DNA of 64,000 nucleotides from Rhodopila globiformis (GTDB taxonomy: Bacteria; Pseudomonadota; Alphaproteobacteria; Acetobacterales; Acetobacteraceae): assembly GCF_002937115.1 (NCBI RefSeq), contig NZ_NHRY01000276.1:1-64000 (forward strand), read 5' to 3'. The translations under genes and the position numbers were made by a program. The notes under the pieces were generated by a model. That model did no database searches. It had not been told where the DNA came from and saw nothing but the letters and a program-made list of their open reading frames with translations. Shown here piece after piece: positions 33,402 to 42,606 of the stretch (positions within the stretch are counted from its first letter, which is position 1; each line of letters begins with the position of its first letter).

Positions 33402-34763
33402 ATGTGCATGAACGTATCATTTGGTATAACGGTGCGAAGCTCACCGGGTGTCCAAATGATGCAACAGATCGACTGCGCACCGGCCTGCCGATCGGCCGAA
33501 ATGGCAGAGGATGGGATGCACCGACGGATAAGCGAGGCGGGACAGGCGATCACGGTGCTCTGCCGCTCCCCGCCGGCGCTGGAAGCCCAACTCGCGGCTG
33601 CCCAGCGGGACTGCGCGCGCTACAAGGCCGCCTGGCTCGCCGCCCAGCGGCTGGAGACGCTCGGCTTGCTGGCCGGCGGCATGGCGCATGATTTCAACAA
33701 TGTGCTGCAGGCGGTCCTGACGGTCGCATCGCTGCTGCGCCGTCACCCGGCGGATCATGACCGGGTGCTGCGCCAGGCCGCGATGCTGGAGCGCGCCACC
33801 GAACGCGGCATGGCCATCACCAGCCGCCTGCTGGCGCACAGCCGCGTCCAGGAGGCGGGGATCGAGACAGTCGATCCGAATATCCTGTTGCCGCACGTGC
33901 GTGACTCCCTGCTGGCGGCGATGCCGGACCTTGCCATCGCGGTTGACGCCATTGCCGATCTGCCGTCGTTGAAGACGGATCGCGCCCAGTTGGAAATGAC
34001 GCTGATCAACCTGGCCAACAATGCGCGCGACGCGATGATCGGCATGTCCGGGCGGATCAGCCTGTCGGCCAGATGGACAACCGAGGTCCCTCACCAACCG
34101 GACCTGGCCTGTCCGCATGGCTTCGTCTGTTTCGCCGTGCAGGACGCCGGCACCGGCATGGACGCGGAAATGGTGGCGCGCGCGACCGAGCCGTTCTTCA
34201 CCACCAAGCCGGCGGGCAAGGGCACCGGCCTCGGCCTGGCCCTGGCGCATCGCTTTGCCCGCCAGTCCGGCGGCGCGCTGGCCATCGACAGCCGCCCGGG
34301 CGAGGGCACCACGGTACGGCTGTACCTGCCGGCCCGGCAGGAGACGTGCGCCTCGGCCGCCGGGTCCGGGACCTGCTTCGCCGTGCCGGGTCCGGTCGTG
34401 CTGCTGGCCGGGGACGAACCCGTGGAGCGTGACGGGCTGCGCACCAGCCTGCTGGCCCGCGGCTTCCGCGTGATGGATGCCGACTGCGCCGAAGATGGCA
34501 TGCAACCCGACCTGCTGGTGGCGGACCTGTCGCCGGACCGGCAGCCGGCGGCGGTTTGCGCCTGGCGACGCCGCCTGCCGGGCTTGCCCGTGGTGGCCCT
34601 GTTCGATGACGGCGCGCCGCAGCCCGCGCTTGACGGCGCCGTCATCCGCCTGGCCCGGCCGATCGCGCCGCCCGAGGTTGCCGCGGCGGCGGCGCGGTTG
34701 CTGGCCGAGACCGGTCAGTACATCACGTCCCCGCCGTTGGGCGAGAGGGTCGCGCCGACATAG
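33402..34763 (+). CDS. Hybrid sensor histidine kinase with a reduced receiver-like domain
   Basis: 453 residues if started at 33402; ATGs at 33456 and 33516 (the last after AGAGGA) are alternatives, and the first 40 residues look poorly conserved. Coiled helix (about 58-85), H-box AGGMAHDFNNVLQAV (His96 in long numbering), N-box LINLANNARDAM, G1 AVQDAGTGMD, F-box EPFFTTKPAGKGTGLGLALA. The C-terminal 110 residues are receiver-like: VVLLAGDEPVERDGL and LLVADLSP (possible phospho-Asp), but the usual Lys-Pro is ARP. No sensor or membrane domain is seen. It overlaps the converging SDR gene by 49 bp. Confidence 0.85.
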   Translation: MCMNVSFGITVRSSPGVQMMQQIDCAPACRSAEMAEDGMHRRISEAGQAITVLCRSPPALEAQLAAAQRDCARYKAAWLAAQRLETLGLLAGGMAHDFNNVLQAVLTVASLLRRHPADHDRVLRQAAMLERATERGMAITSRLLAHSRVQEAGIETVDPNILLPHVRDSLLAAMPDLAIAVDAIADLPSLKTDRAQLEMTLINLANNARDAMIGMSGRISLSARWTTEVPHQPDLACPHGFVCFAVQDAGTGMDAEMVARATEPFFTTKPAGKGTGLGLALAHRFARQSGGALAIDSRPGEGTTVRLYLPARQETCASAAGSGTCFAVPGPVVLLAGDEPVERDGLRTSLLARGFRVMDADCAEDGMQPDLLVADLSPDRQPAAVCAWRRRLPGLPVVALFDDGAPQPALDGAVIRLARPIAPPEVAAAAARLLAETGQYITSPPLGERVAPT

Positions 34764-35461
34764 AAGCCGCCCTCCGGCCCGGCCAGCAGCAGGGCGGTGG
34801 CGGCGATTTCCTCCGGCCGCCCGAACCGACCCGCCGGCAGTGCCCGGATGAATGCCTGCCGATCGGCCGGGTCCATGGTGGCGGTCAGGTCGGTGTCGAT
34901 GGGGCCGGGGGCGATGGCGTTGACGCGGATGCCGCGCGGCGCGGCCTCCCATGACAGGGCGCGGGTGAAGCCGATGATCCCGGCCTTGGCGGCGGCATAC
35001 GGCGCGGCATTGGCGGCACCCTTCAGCCCGCGCTGCGAGGCGACGTTGATGATGCAGCCCCGTCCGCGCGCCAGCATCGCCGGCCAGACCGCCTGCGCCA
35101 TGAAGAACATGCCCTTCAGGTGGACCGACAGGATGCGGTCGAACTCGGCCTCGGTGTAGGCTTCGAACGGCTTGCGGATGTTCATCCCGGCGTTGTTGAA
35201 CAGGATGTCGATCGGCCCGAGTTCGGCGGCCGCCGAGTCGGCGAAGGCCCGCGCCGCGGCGATGTCGGCGACGTCGACCGAGCGGTGCAGGACACGCCGG
35301 CCGAGCGCGCGGATCTCGGCTTCCGTGGCGTCGGCCTGCGCCGCGTCATCCAGGTGGCAGAAAGCGATGTCGGCGCCCTCCTGCGCGAACAGCAGGGCTG
35401 TCGCCCGGCCGATGCCACGTGATCCACCCGTGACCAATGCGATCTGGCCTTGTAATTTCAT
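34715..35461 (-). CDS. SDR-family oxidoreductase (FabG-like)
   Basis: 248 residues from the ATG at 35461. Classical short-chain dehydrogenase: nucleotide-binding ALVTGGSRGIGRATALLFAQ, DILFNNAGMN, catalytic Ser in INVASQRG and Tyr-x-x-x-Lys in APYAAAKAGIIGFTRALSWE, then RVNAIAPGPIDTDLT. The absence of a Gly-x-Asp at the adenine site and the following H-L-D-D suggest no simple cofactor call. The substrate is unknown; such enzymes often act on sugars, hydroxy acids or acyl thioesters. Its 3' end runs 49 bp into the kinase gene on the other strand. It is divergent from panC with 69 bp between. Confidence 0.92.
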   Translation of the reverse strand: MKLQGQIALVTGGSRGIGRATALLFAQEGADIAFCHLDDAAQADATEAEIRALGRRVLHRSVDVADIAAARAFADSAAAELGPIDILFNNAGMNIRKPFEAYTEAEFDRILSVHLKGMFFMAQAVWPAMLARGRGCIINVASQRGLKGAANAAPYAAAKAGIIGFTRALSWEAAPRGIRVNAIAPGPIDTDLTATMDPADRQAFIRALPAGRFGRPEEIAATALLLAGPEGGFYVGATLSPNGGDVMY

Positions 35462-35530
35462 TGCCTCGCCTTCCTTTAAGGTCGCGGCATGTTGCCGGTG
35501 ACCACAGCCTGAACCAAGGTCTGTTTCCCG

Positions 35531-36367
35531 ATGCTGATTGCCCGCACTCTTCCTGACCTGCGTGACGCCTGCATGCGCCTGCGCCGACACGCCGGCTCCC
35601 TGGCCCTGGTGCCGACAATGGGGGCGCTGCACGAGGGCCATCGGACGCTGGTGCGCCGCGCCGTTGCGTCCGGGGCGGCGGCGGTGGCGTCGGTGTTCGT
35701 CAACCCGCTGCAGTTCGGGCCGAACGAGGACCTTGCGCTGTATCCGCGCGACGAGGCGGGCGACCTGGCGGCACTGGAGGCCGAGGGCTGCGCGCTGGCT
35801 TGGTTGCCGGACGTGGCGACGATGTATCCGGACGATGCGGAGACCACGGTGGTCGTTGCCGGCCCGGCCGAGCGGTGGGAAGGCGACGCCCGCCCCGGCC
35901 ATTTCCGCGGCGTGGCGACGGTGTGCGCCAAGCTGTTCGGCCAGGTGCGGCCGGACCGCGCCTATTTCGGCGAGAAGGACTGGCAGCAGCTTCAGGTGGT
36001 GAAGCGGATGGCCGCCGACTTGCTGCTGCCGCTGGAGATCGTTGGGGTGGAGACGGTGCGGGAGGCCGACGGGCTGGCGCTGTCGTCCCGCAACCGGTTC
36101 CTCTCGGCGGCGGAGCGGACGGTGGCCCCGCGGCTGAATGCCGCCTTGCGGGCGGCCGCGGCACGGATCGCGGCCGGTGAAGCCGCGGACGCGCCGCTGG
36201 CGGAGGCTCGGGCCGACCTGGGCGCTGCCGGCTTTCTGGTCAACTATTTCGCGCTGGTGGATGGGCCAAGCCTGACGCCGATTGCCGCCGCGGCGCCGGA
36301 CGCGCGCCTGATCGCGGCGGCGAAGCTGGGCGCCGTGCGGCTGCTGGACAACATCCCCGTTCGCTGA
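35531..36367 (+). CDS. panC: Pantoate-beta-alanine ligase
   Basis: 278 residues. Class I aaRS-like nucleotidyltransferase fold with LVPTMGALHEGHRTLVRRA (HIGH-like motif), SVFVNPLQFGPNEDLALYPR, RPGHFRGVATVCAKLFG, YFGEKDWQQLQVVKRMAADL and the KMSKS-like LALSSRNRFLS. It joins pantoate and beta-alanine with ATP in pantothenate (CoA) synthesis. It stands alone; panB is not in the window. Confidence 0.96.
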   Translation: MLIARTLPDLRDACMRLRRHAGSLALVPTMGALHEGHRTLVRRAVASGAAAVASVFVNPLQFGPNEDLALYPRDEAGDLAALEAEGCALAWLPDVATMYPDDAETTVVVAGPAERWEGDARPGHFRGVATVCAKLFGQVRPDRAYFGEKDWQQLQVVKRMAADLLLPLEIVGVETVREADGLALSSRNRFLSAAERTVAPRLNAALRAAAARIAAGEAADAPLAEARADLGAAGFLVNYFALVDGPSLTPIAAAAPDARLIAAAKLGAVRLLDNIPVR

Positions 36368-36473
36368 GGCGGCTGGCAGAACCGCGCACACGGCCGCCCG
36401 CCTGGGTTGGCGCGCCGCGCCGCCCATCGCCGCCGTGGTACACATCTACCATCGCCGGCATGCCGCGCCCCAT

Positions 36474-36504
36474 CGTCATGGCTGGGCGTGTCCCGGCCGT
36501 GACG
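36474..36504. repeat. Degenerate REP-like palindrome
   Basis: CGTCATGGCTGGGCGTGTCC ... GGCCGTGACG: short arms of the same family with several changes, between converging panC and cysE. Confidence 0.55.
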
Positions 36505-36561
36505 CTAGGGAGACGATCTTGAGGGTGACGATGAGGCGACGCGGGTGCGATGCCCCCGGTA

Positions 36562-37425
36562 TCAGATTGTGTAGTTGAACGACTGGTACGCCAGGTCGCT
36601 CAGCGTCTGGTTCATCGACCGGGACGGTTCGTCGGTCTCGGCAATCCGCACCACCTTGGCGGGAACGCCTGCCATCGTCGCGTGCGGGGGTACCGGCTTC
36701 AGCACCACCGACCCGGCGGCGATGCGGGCATGCTCGCCGACTTCGATGTTGCCCAGGATGGCCGCGCCGGCGCCGATGACCACGCCGTGCCGCACTTTCG
36801 GATGCCGATCGCCATGCTCCTTGCCGCTGCCGCCCAGGGTGACGTGGTGCAGCATCGAGACGTTGTCGCCGAGCGTGGCGGTCTCTCCCACCACAAGGCC
36901 GGTGGCGTGATCCAGGAAGATGCCATGCCCGAACCGCGCCGCCGGATGGATGTCGGTCTGGAACACCTCGGACGAGCGGCTTTGCAGGTACAGGGCGAAA
37001 TCCCGCTCCCCGTGGCTCCACAGCCAGTGGTTCAGCCGGTGCGCCTGGATCGCGTGGAAGCCCTTGAAATACAACAAAGGCTCGATCAGCCGATCGCAGG
37101 CCGGATCGCGTTCCAGCACCGCGGCGATGTCGGCCTTGGCGGCCTCGACGATGCAGGGGTCGTCGGCGCACGCCTTGGCGAAGGCCTGCACGATCAGCGG
37201 CAGGGAGACGACGTCGTTGCGCAGGCGCGCGGCGACGCGGTGGAACACCGCCGTCTCGAAACTGGGCTGGTTGAGGATCGAGTCGAAGAACAACGGCGCC
37301 AGCTTGGGCTCCCGCTCATAGGCTTCCTCGGCTTCGCGCCGCAGGCGGGCCCACAGGGCGTCGGTGACAGCCGCCGTATCGTCCTGAGGAACCAGGGTCA
37401 GGCGGCAGGGGTTCGGGCGCTGCAT
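36562..37425 (-). CDS. cysE: Serine O-acetyltransferase
   Basis: 287 residues. An N-terminal helical domain (about 20-150, KLAPLFFDSILNQPSFETAV, YFKGFHAIQAHRLNHWLW) precedes the left-handed beta-helix of hexapeptide repeats (DIHPAARFGHGIFLDHATG, VVGETATLGDNVSMLHHVTL, GGSGKEHGDRHPKV, then HGVVIGAGAAILGNIEVGEH). The C-terminus ends in ...FNYTI; a terminal Ile is the residue that CysE inserts into CysK to form the cysteine synthase complex. It makes O-acetylserine for cysteine synthesis. Confidence 0.96.
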   Translation of the reverse strand: MQRPNPCRLTLVPQDDTAAVTDALWARLRREAEEAYEREPKLAPLFFDSILNQPSFETAVFHRVAARLRNDVVSLPLIVQAFAKACADDPCIVEAAKADIAAVLERDPACDRLIEPLLYFKGFHAIQAHRLNHWLWSHGERDFALYLQSRSSEVFQTDIHPAARFGHGIFLDHATGLVVGETATLGDNVSMLHHVTLGGSGKEHGDRHPKVRHGVVIGAGAAILGNIEVGEHARIAAGSVVLKPVPPHATMAGVPAKVVRIAETDEPSRSMNQTLSDLAYQSFNYTI

Positions 37426-37573
37426 GGTGGTTCCCGATCAAGAGTTGCTGCCGCCCTGTTATAGAGCGGTTTCCCTTCATGTTCGGATCAAACCCGCGTT
37501 CGTCAACACCTCGGGCGAAAAACAGTCACCGGCCGCAGGGACGGCCCCCCGAACCGTCAGGCTGGCGTCCGCG

Positions 37574-38617
37574 TCAGCCCGGCGTTTTGCCCACTGTGTC
37601 CGCGGCATAGGCGTCACGCGCGCCCAGCGGCTTGGCATGTCCCTCGGTCGAATCCGCCACCGTCTGCCGCTCGGCCTGGGCATTGATCACCGCGCCGAGC
37701 AGGGCGACGAAGGCCGAGAGATACAGCCAGGTCAGCATCACGACCACCCCGCCGAGCGCGCCGTAGGTCTTGTTGTAGCTGTTGAAGTGGCTGACGTAGA
37801 CGGAAAAGCCGATGGAGCCGACGATCCACAGCACCGTGGCAACGATGGCGCCCGGCGTCACCCAGCGCCAGCGCGCCTCCTTGCGGTCCGGCGCGTAGCG
37901 ATACAGCACCGCCAGGCCGGTCATCACCACGACGATCAGCAGCGGCCATTCCAGCCCCAGCACCGCCCACTGCCCCACCACGCCCAGCCCGATCCAGCCG
38001 ACCATCGCCGGCAGGACGCCGACCAGGGCGATGGTGATGACGCCGCCGATCAGCGTCAGGATGGTCAGGCCGATGGCGATCAGGTTGAACCTGAAGAAGC
38101 TGCGGGTCTCCTTCTGCTGGTAGGCGATATCCAGGGCGGTGATCAGTCCGCTCATGCCGCGCGAGGCGCTCCAGAGCGCGAACAGCAGCGTCACCACGGC
38201 GCTGAGGCCGAGCGTTCCGCTGGAAGCGCTGACCAGGCTGTGCAGTTCGTTGCCGATCATCTCGGCGGTTTGCGGCGGCAGCACGGTCGAAAGCGAGGCG
38301 ACCTGCTGCTCGACCTGCTTCGGGTCCAGCAGCAGCCCATAGATCGAAACCAGGGCGGCCAGGCCCGGGAACAGCGCCAGGATAATGGCGTAGGTCACGC
38401 CGCCAGAAACCAGGAAGAGGTTGCTCTCCTGGACCTCGCCCCACGTCCGCACCAGGATGTCGCGCCAACCGCGCGGAGGGATCTGCGTCGGTTCCTCGGC
38501 ACCGCGGCCGCGGCTCGCCGATGGGCCGGTCTGCGGCTGGGGATCCGTGGTGGCTTGCCGGGGCGCCAGTTCCCCCAGGTCGTCCTTCAGTTTGTTCAGC
38601 CGCTCCGACGCTCCCAT
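37574..38617 (-). CDS. YihY/BrkB family inner-membrane protein
   Basis: 347 residues from the ATG at 38617 (GGGGAG upstream). A cytoplasmic N-terminal part (1-55) precedes six hydrophobic segments. Family motifs: NLFLVSGGVTYAIILALFPG, SASRGMSGLITALDIAYQQK, TRSFFRFNLIAIGLTILTLI, WRWVTPGAIVATVLWIVGSI and YNKTYGALGGVVVMLTWLYL. Formerly annotated as ribonuclease BN; the family function is not established, and a transport or envelope role is usually assumed. It is followed downstream by cysE on the same strand (148 bp). Confidence 0.92.
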   Translation of the reverse strand: MGASERLNKLKDDLGELAPRQATTDPQPQTGPSASRGRGAEEPTQIPPRGWRDILVRTWGEVQESNLFLVSGGVTYAIILALFPGLAALVSIYGLLLDPKQVEQQVASLSTVLPPQTAEMIGNELHSLVSASSGTLGLSAVVTLLFALWSASRGMSGLITALDIAYQQKETRSFFRFNLIAIGLTILTLIGGVITIALVGVLPAMVGWIGLGVVGQWAVLGLEWPLLIVVVMTGLAVLYRYAPDRKEARWRWVTPGAIVATVLWIVGSIGFSVYVSHFNSYNKTYGALGGVVVMLTWLYLSAFVALLGAVINAQAERQTVADSTEGHAKPLGARDAYAADTVGKTPG

Positions 38618-38744
38618 GCGATGGCTCCCCTGCTGATCAGGCGGTGAACGGACGCAGGACGAACAGGTTGCGGCGCGCCGACGATTTCCGCGTCGCAATC
38701 TGTCACCCGCGTGCCCGGTCCGGCGTGCAGCCGTGGCGAACGGA

Positions 38745-39419
38745 TCAAACGAGGGATGCCGCCGGCTCCAGCAGGTCCGGCCCGTCGTTGCGCACGTTGC
38801 CGACGCGCTTGTCCACCGGCCAGAGCCGCAGCACATCCTCGGGCGACGGGCGCAGCAGTGCCTGCGGATCGCCCTCGGCCTCGCCCAGCCAGACCGGCCA
38901 GTCGGCCGGCTCCAGGATCACCGGCATGCGCTCGTGCAAGGCCGCCATCTGCCGGTTGGCGTGCGTCGTCAGGATGGCGAAGCTGCGCAGGATCTCGCCG
39001 TCCGGCGCGCGCCAGCCTTCCCAGATGCCGGCGAAGGCCATCGGCTCGCCATCCGCGCGGGCGATCGCGAACGGTGTCTTGCCGCCGGGATCGGCTCGCC
39101 ACTCATAGAAGGCCGCCGCCGGCACAAGACAGCGGCGTTTGGCGAAGGCGGCGCGGAACATGCCGGAGGACGCGACGGTCTCCGCCCGCGCGTTGATCGG
39201 GCGGCGGGCCGTCTTGAGGTCCTTGGTGAACGCCGGCACGAAGCCCCAGTTCAGCAGGTCCAGATGGCGTTCGCCGGTGTCGGGGTGCCGGCGTACCACG
39301 GGCGCGTCCATGCGCGGCGCCATGTTCCACGTCGGCTTCAGGTTCGGCAGTGGATTGGTAGTCCCGAACAGCCGGGCGATCAGGTCCGGAGGCAGGAAAC
39401 TAGCATAGCGTCCGCACAT
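38745..39419 (-). CDS. SRAP-domain protein (HMCES/YedK family)
   Basis: 224 residues from the ATG at 39419; the second residue is the conserved Cys (MCGRYASF), which forms the covalent DNA crosslink after Met removal. Other family marks: PTWNMAPRMDAPVVR, LNWGFVPAFTKDLKTARRPI, NARAETVASSGMFRAAFAKR, RCLVPAAAFYEWRAD and HERMPVIL (catalytic His). SRAP proteins shield abasic sites in single-stranded DNA. It is independent of known SOS genes here. Confidence 0.95.
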   Translation of the reverse strand: MCGRYASFLPPDLIARLFGTTNPLPNLKPTWNMAPRMDAPVVRRHPDTGERHLDLLNWGFVPAFTKDLKTARRPINARAETVASSGMFRAAFAKRRCLVPAAAFYEWRADPGGKTPFAIARADGEPMAFAGIWEGWRAPDGEILRSFAILTTHANRQMAALHERMPVILEPADWPVWLGEAEGDPQALLRPSPEDVLRLWPVDKRVGNVRNDGPDLLEPAASLV

Positions 39420-39632
39420 GCTGGGTACAGTGCGACAAACCGCGCGGTTGGGGAAGCCTCTGTCGCTGTCGTGACAGTGGGGCGAGGACCCGGCGCCAAA
39501 TTCTTCTCCGTCCACCACGTTGGCCTGACGCGGGTGGGACGAGTCCTCCCGCTCGCGCCGTTATGAGGGAACGCCGCCCCGGCCACGCCATTCCGACAGG
39601 ATGGACAGGATGGAACGGCAAAGGACGGACGC

Positions 39633-40802
39633 ATGAAGGCACTTGCATGGCACGGCAAAGGCAGCATGCGCTGCGATACCGTTCCGGACCCGAAAATCGA
39701 GCATCCGCGCGACGCGATCATCAAGGTGACCGCCTGCGCGATCTGCGGCTCCGACCTGCACATCTACGACGGTGTCATTCCGTCGATGCAGCACGGCGAT
39801 ATCCTCGGCCACGAAACAATGGGCGAGGTCGTCGAACTCGGCTCCGAAACGAAGAACCTGAGGATCGGCGACCGCGTGGTGGTGCCGTTCACCATTTCGT
39901 GCGGCGAGTGCTTCTTCTGCAGGCGCGGCTTCTACTCGGGCTGCGAGCGGACCAATCCGGACAAGTTGAAAGCCGAGAAACTGTGGGGACATTCGCCGGC
40001 CGGACTGTTCGGCTATTCGCACCTGCTGGGCGGCTATGCTGGCGGACAGGCCGAATACTTACGCGTGCCATACGCCGATGTGGGGCCGATCAAGGTGCCG
40101 GACGGGCTGACGGATGAACAGGTGCTGTTCCTGTCGGACATTTTCCCGACCGGCTACATGGCTGCGGATTTCTGCAACATCCAGCACGGCGACACCATCG
40201 CCATCTGGGGCTGCGGCCCCGTCGGCCAGTTCGCCATCCGCAGCGCGTTCCTGCTGGGCGCCGGCCGGGTGATCGCGATCGATACGGTGCCGGAGCGGCT
40301 GGCGATGGCGCGCGAAACCGGGGCGCTGACGATCGATTTCAAGGCCGAGGATGTCTATGACCGCATCCAGGACCTGACCGCCGGCCGCGGCGCGGACGCC
40401 TGTATCGACGCGGTCGGCACCGAGGCGGATGCCACCGGCAGCGCCGACTCCCTCGTCGACCGCGTCAAGGTCGCCACCTTCATGGGCACCGACCGGCCGC
40501 ACGTGCTGCGTCAGGCGATTCATTGCTGCCGCAACTTCGGCACCGTTTCGGTTGTCGGCGTCTATGGCGGCTTCCTCGACAAGGTGCCGATGGGCTCGGC
40601 GATCAACCGCGGGCTGACCTTCCGCATGGCGCAGACGCCGGTGCAGCACTACCTGCCGAAGCTGATGGAGCGCATCCAGAAGGGCGAGATCGATCCGTCG
40701 TTCGTCATCACCCACCGGGCTAAGCTCGAGGACGGGCCGGAGCTGTACAGGACGTTCCGGGACAAGCAGGACGGCTGCATCAAGGTCGTCATGAAACCCT
40801 GA
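39633..40802 (+). CDS. Zinc-dependent alcohol/formaldehyde dehydrogenase family protein
   Basis: 389 residues of the medium-chain dehydrogenase superfamily. Catalytic zinc site [11 protein letters not shown] and [12 protein letters not shown]. Structural zinc loop [20 protein letters not shown] with four Cys. Nucleotide-binding [20 protein letters not shown]. The long insert [20 protein letters not shown] with QAEYLRVP is typical of the glutathione-independent formaldehyde dehydrogenase-like branch. NAD(P) and the substrate are not certain. The SDR gene starts 15 bp downstream, so the two are probably co-transcribed. Confidence 0.93.
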   Translation: MKALAWHGKGSMRCDTVPDPKIEHPRDAIIKVTACAICGSDLHIYDGVIPSMQHGDILGHETMGEVVELGSETKNLRIGDRVVVPFTISCGECFFCRRGFYSGCERTNPDKLKAEKLWGHSPAGLFGYSHLLGGYAGGQAEYLRVPYADVGPIKVPDGLTDEQVLFLSDIFPTGYMAADFCNIQHGDTIAIWGCGPVGQFAIRSAFLLGAGRVIAIDTVPERLAMARETGALTIDFKAEDVYDRIQDLTAGRGADACIDAVGTEADATGSADSLVDRVKVATFMGTDRPHVLRQAIHCCRNFGTVSVVGVYGGFLDKVPMGSAINRGLTFRMAQTPVQHYLPKLMERIQKGEIDPSFVITHRAKLEDGPELYRTFRDKQDGCIKVVMKP

Positions 40803-40817
40803 CAGCGGAGCATCATC

Positions 40818-41606
40818 ATGGCCTCGGACACAAGCGCGCTGGCAGTCGTCACCGGCGCCTCCAGCGGCATCGGCCTGGAACTGGCGAAATGCTGCGCAAG
40901 AAACGGATTCGACCTGCTGATCGTTGCGGATGAGCCGGAGATAGAGCAGGCCGCTTCCACCCTGCGCCACCTCGGCGTCAAGGTCGATGCGATCGAGGCG
41001 GACCTGTCCACGATCGAAGGCGTCGACAAGCTGTATCTGGCGATCGGCAACCGCCCGGTAGAGGCGCTGCTGGCCAATGCCGGACGGGGCCTGGGGAAAG
41101 CCTACCTTGACCAGGATTTCGCGGCGGCGCGCAAGGTTGTCGACACCAACATCATCGGCACGATCTACCTGATCCACAGGGTTGGCCGCGACATGCGTGA
41201 CCGCAGGCGCGGCCGCATCCTGATCACCGGCTCGATCGCCGGGTTCATGCCGGGCGCGTATCAGGCGGTGTACAACGCCACCAAGGCCTTCCTCGACTCG
41301 TTCTCGTTCGCCCTGCGGCACGAGGTCGCGGGCGACGGCATCACCGTCACCTGCCTGATGCCCGGCGCCACCGAGACGGATTTCTTTGAACGCGCCGATC
41401 TGACGGATACCAGGATGGGCGCGGTCCGCAAGGACGATCCGGCGATGGTGGCCGAACAGGGCTTCGCTGCGATGATGCAGGGCCAGGGCGATGTCGTCAC
41501 CGGCTGGCACAACAAGCTGATGACGGCGATCGCGTCGGTGACGCCGTCCGACCTGCTGGCGAGGGCGCACAAGGCGATGGCGCAGCCCGGAACGGCGAAG
41601 CGGTGA
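40818..41606 (+). CDS. SDR-family oxidoreductase
   Basis: 262 residues. VVTGASSGIGLELAKCCARN (cofactor motif), ALLANAGRGLGK, ILITGSIAGFMPGAYQAVYN with ATKAFLDSFSFALRHE (catalytic Ser, Tyr, Lys), then CLMPGATETDFFERA. The pattern resembles the DltE/YqjQ-like classical SDR group. Substrate unknown. Probable second gene of an operon with the alcohol dehydrogenase; such pairs are often annotated in stress or detoxification contexts, but nothing in the sequence proves it. Confidence 0.92.
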   Translation: MASDTSALAVVTGASSGIGLELAKCCARNGFDLLIVADEPEIEQAASTLRHLGVKVDAIEADLSTIEGVDKLYLAIGNRPVEALLANAGRGLGKAYLDQDFAAARKVVDTNIIGTIYLIHRVGRDMRDRRRGRILITGSIAGFMPGAYQAVYNATKAFLDSFSFALRHEVAGDGITVTCLMPGATETDFFERADLTDTRMGAVRKDDPAMVAEQGFAAMMQGQGDVVTGWHNKLMTAIASVTPSDLLARAHKAMAQPGTAKR

Positions 41607-41760
41607 CCGTTTTGCCAGGATAAGGGAAGACAGGGCGCGATCACCAGCGGGGACGCTTGTCAATCCCGGGGCTTGTCTTGCTATGCTCATTGTGACAGAC
41701 CTCGACCGGAGACGTTTTGGCGCGATATAGGAGCTGAAACGATATAAATAGGTGCCGGGG

Positions 41761-42606
41761 ATGCCGTCGTTTGCTCGCGGTTTCATGAGTGCACGCGGGA
41801 TGCTGCTTGGTTGCCTGGTTCTTACCACGGCACAGGCGGGGCCATTGGCTCCGCCGACCGAGGCCGCCCATCCCCGCCCCGAGCCGACGGTCAGGATCAA
41901 GAAGCACGGTTCCGCTCATGCCCGGCGTTCCGTCAAAGCCGCCCATTCGTTCCACAATAGAAACAGAGCCGCGCCGCGACGGCAAACTGACGCCAACCGG
42001 GCCGAAGTCAACCGGGCCGACGTCAACCGGGAGGTCATGCGCGCCATTCGTGTTGCGGAACGGAAAGCCAAGGCCGATCCGGCGGTCCTGACGGTGATCG
42101 CCTGGCAGGAAAGCCGCTTCGATCCGAAGGCACGCAACCAGCACTCCTCGGCACGCGGGCTGCTTCAGTTCACTACGGTAACATGGCTGACGGTCGTCCG
42201 AGACTTCGGCGCGCGGCACGGACTTGCGCGTTATGCCGCGGCGATCAAGACTGGCCGCGACGGCCGGCTGACGGTCACGCCGCATGCGCTGCGCCGGAAG
42301 ATCCTGGCGCTGCGCGACAACCCCGAGCTGGCGGCGATCATGGCGGCGGAACGGCTGCAGCAGGAGCGCGGCGCGCTCGAGGCGCAGCTCGGGCGGCCGG
42401 CAAGACCGGCTGACCTGTACATGCTGCATTTCCTCGGCCCGACCGGCGCGCGGGAATTCCTGACCGCGCTGGCACGGAGTCCGAACAAGCCGAGCATCGA
42501 CGTCGTCGGGCGCGTCGCCGAGCCGAACCGCAGCCTGTTCATCCGCGACGGCCACGTGCTGACGGTCGCCGATACCTACAATATGATAGAGGCCGCGCTG
42601 CGGTAG
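41761..42606 (+). CDS. Exported lytic-transglycosylase-like (SLT) protein
   Basis: 281 residues from the ATG at 41761 (a GTG at 41752 is also in frame). Signal peptide-like MSARGMLLGCLVLTTAQAGP region, then a basic linker (about 50-90) with a duplicated RAEVNRADVNREV. The SLT domain holds the catalytic Glu in VIAWQESRFDPKA, followed by SSARGLLQFTTVTWL, and MLHFLGPTGAREFLTAL later. It should cleave or bind peptidoglycan. Its 3' end overlaps the converging glycerophosphodiesterase gene by 31 bp. Confidence 0.88.
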   Translation: MPSFARGFMSARGMLLGCLVLTTAQAGPLAPPTEAAHPRPEPTVRIKKHGSAHARRSVKAAHSFHNRNRAAPRRQTDANRAEVNRADVNREVMRAIRVAERKAKADPAVLTVIAWQESRFDPKARNQHSSARGLLQFTTVTWLTVVRDFGARHGLARYAAAIKTGRDGRLTVTPHALRRKILALRDNPELAAIMAAERLQQERGALEAQLGRPARPADLYMLHFLGPTGAREFLTALARSPNKPSIDVVGRVAEPNRSLFIRDGHVLTVADTYNMIEAALR

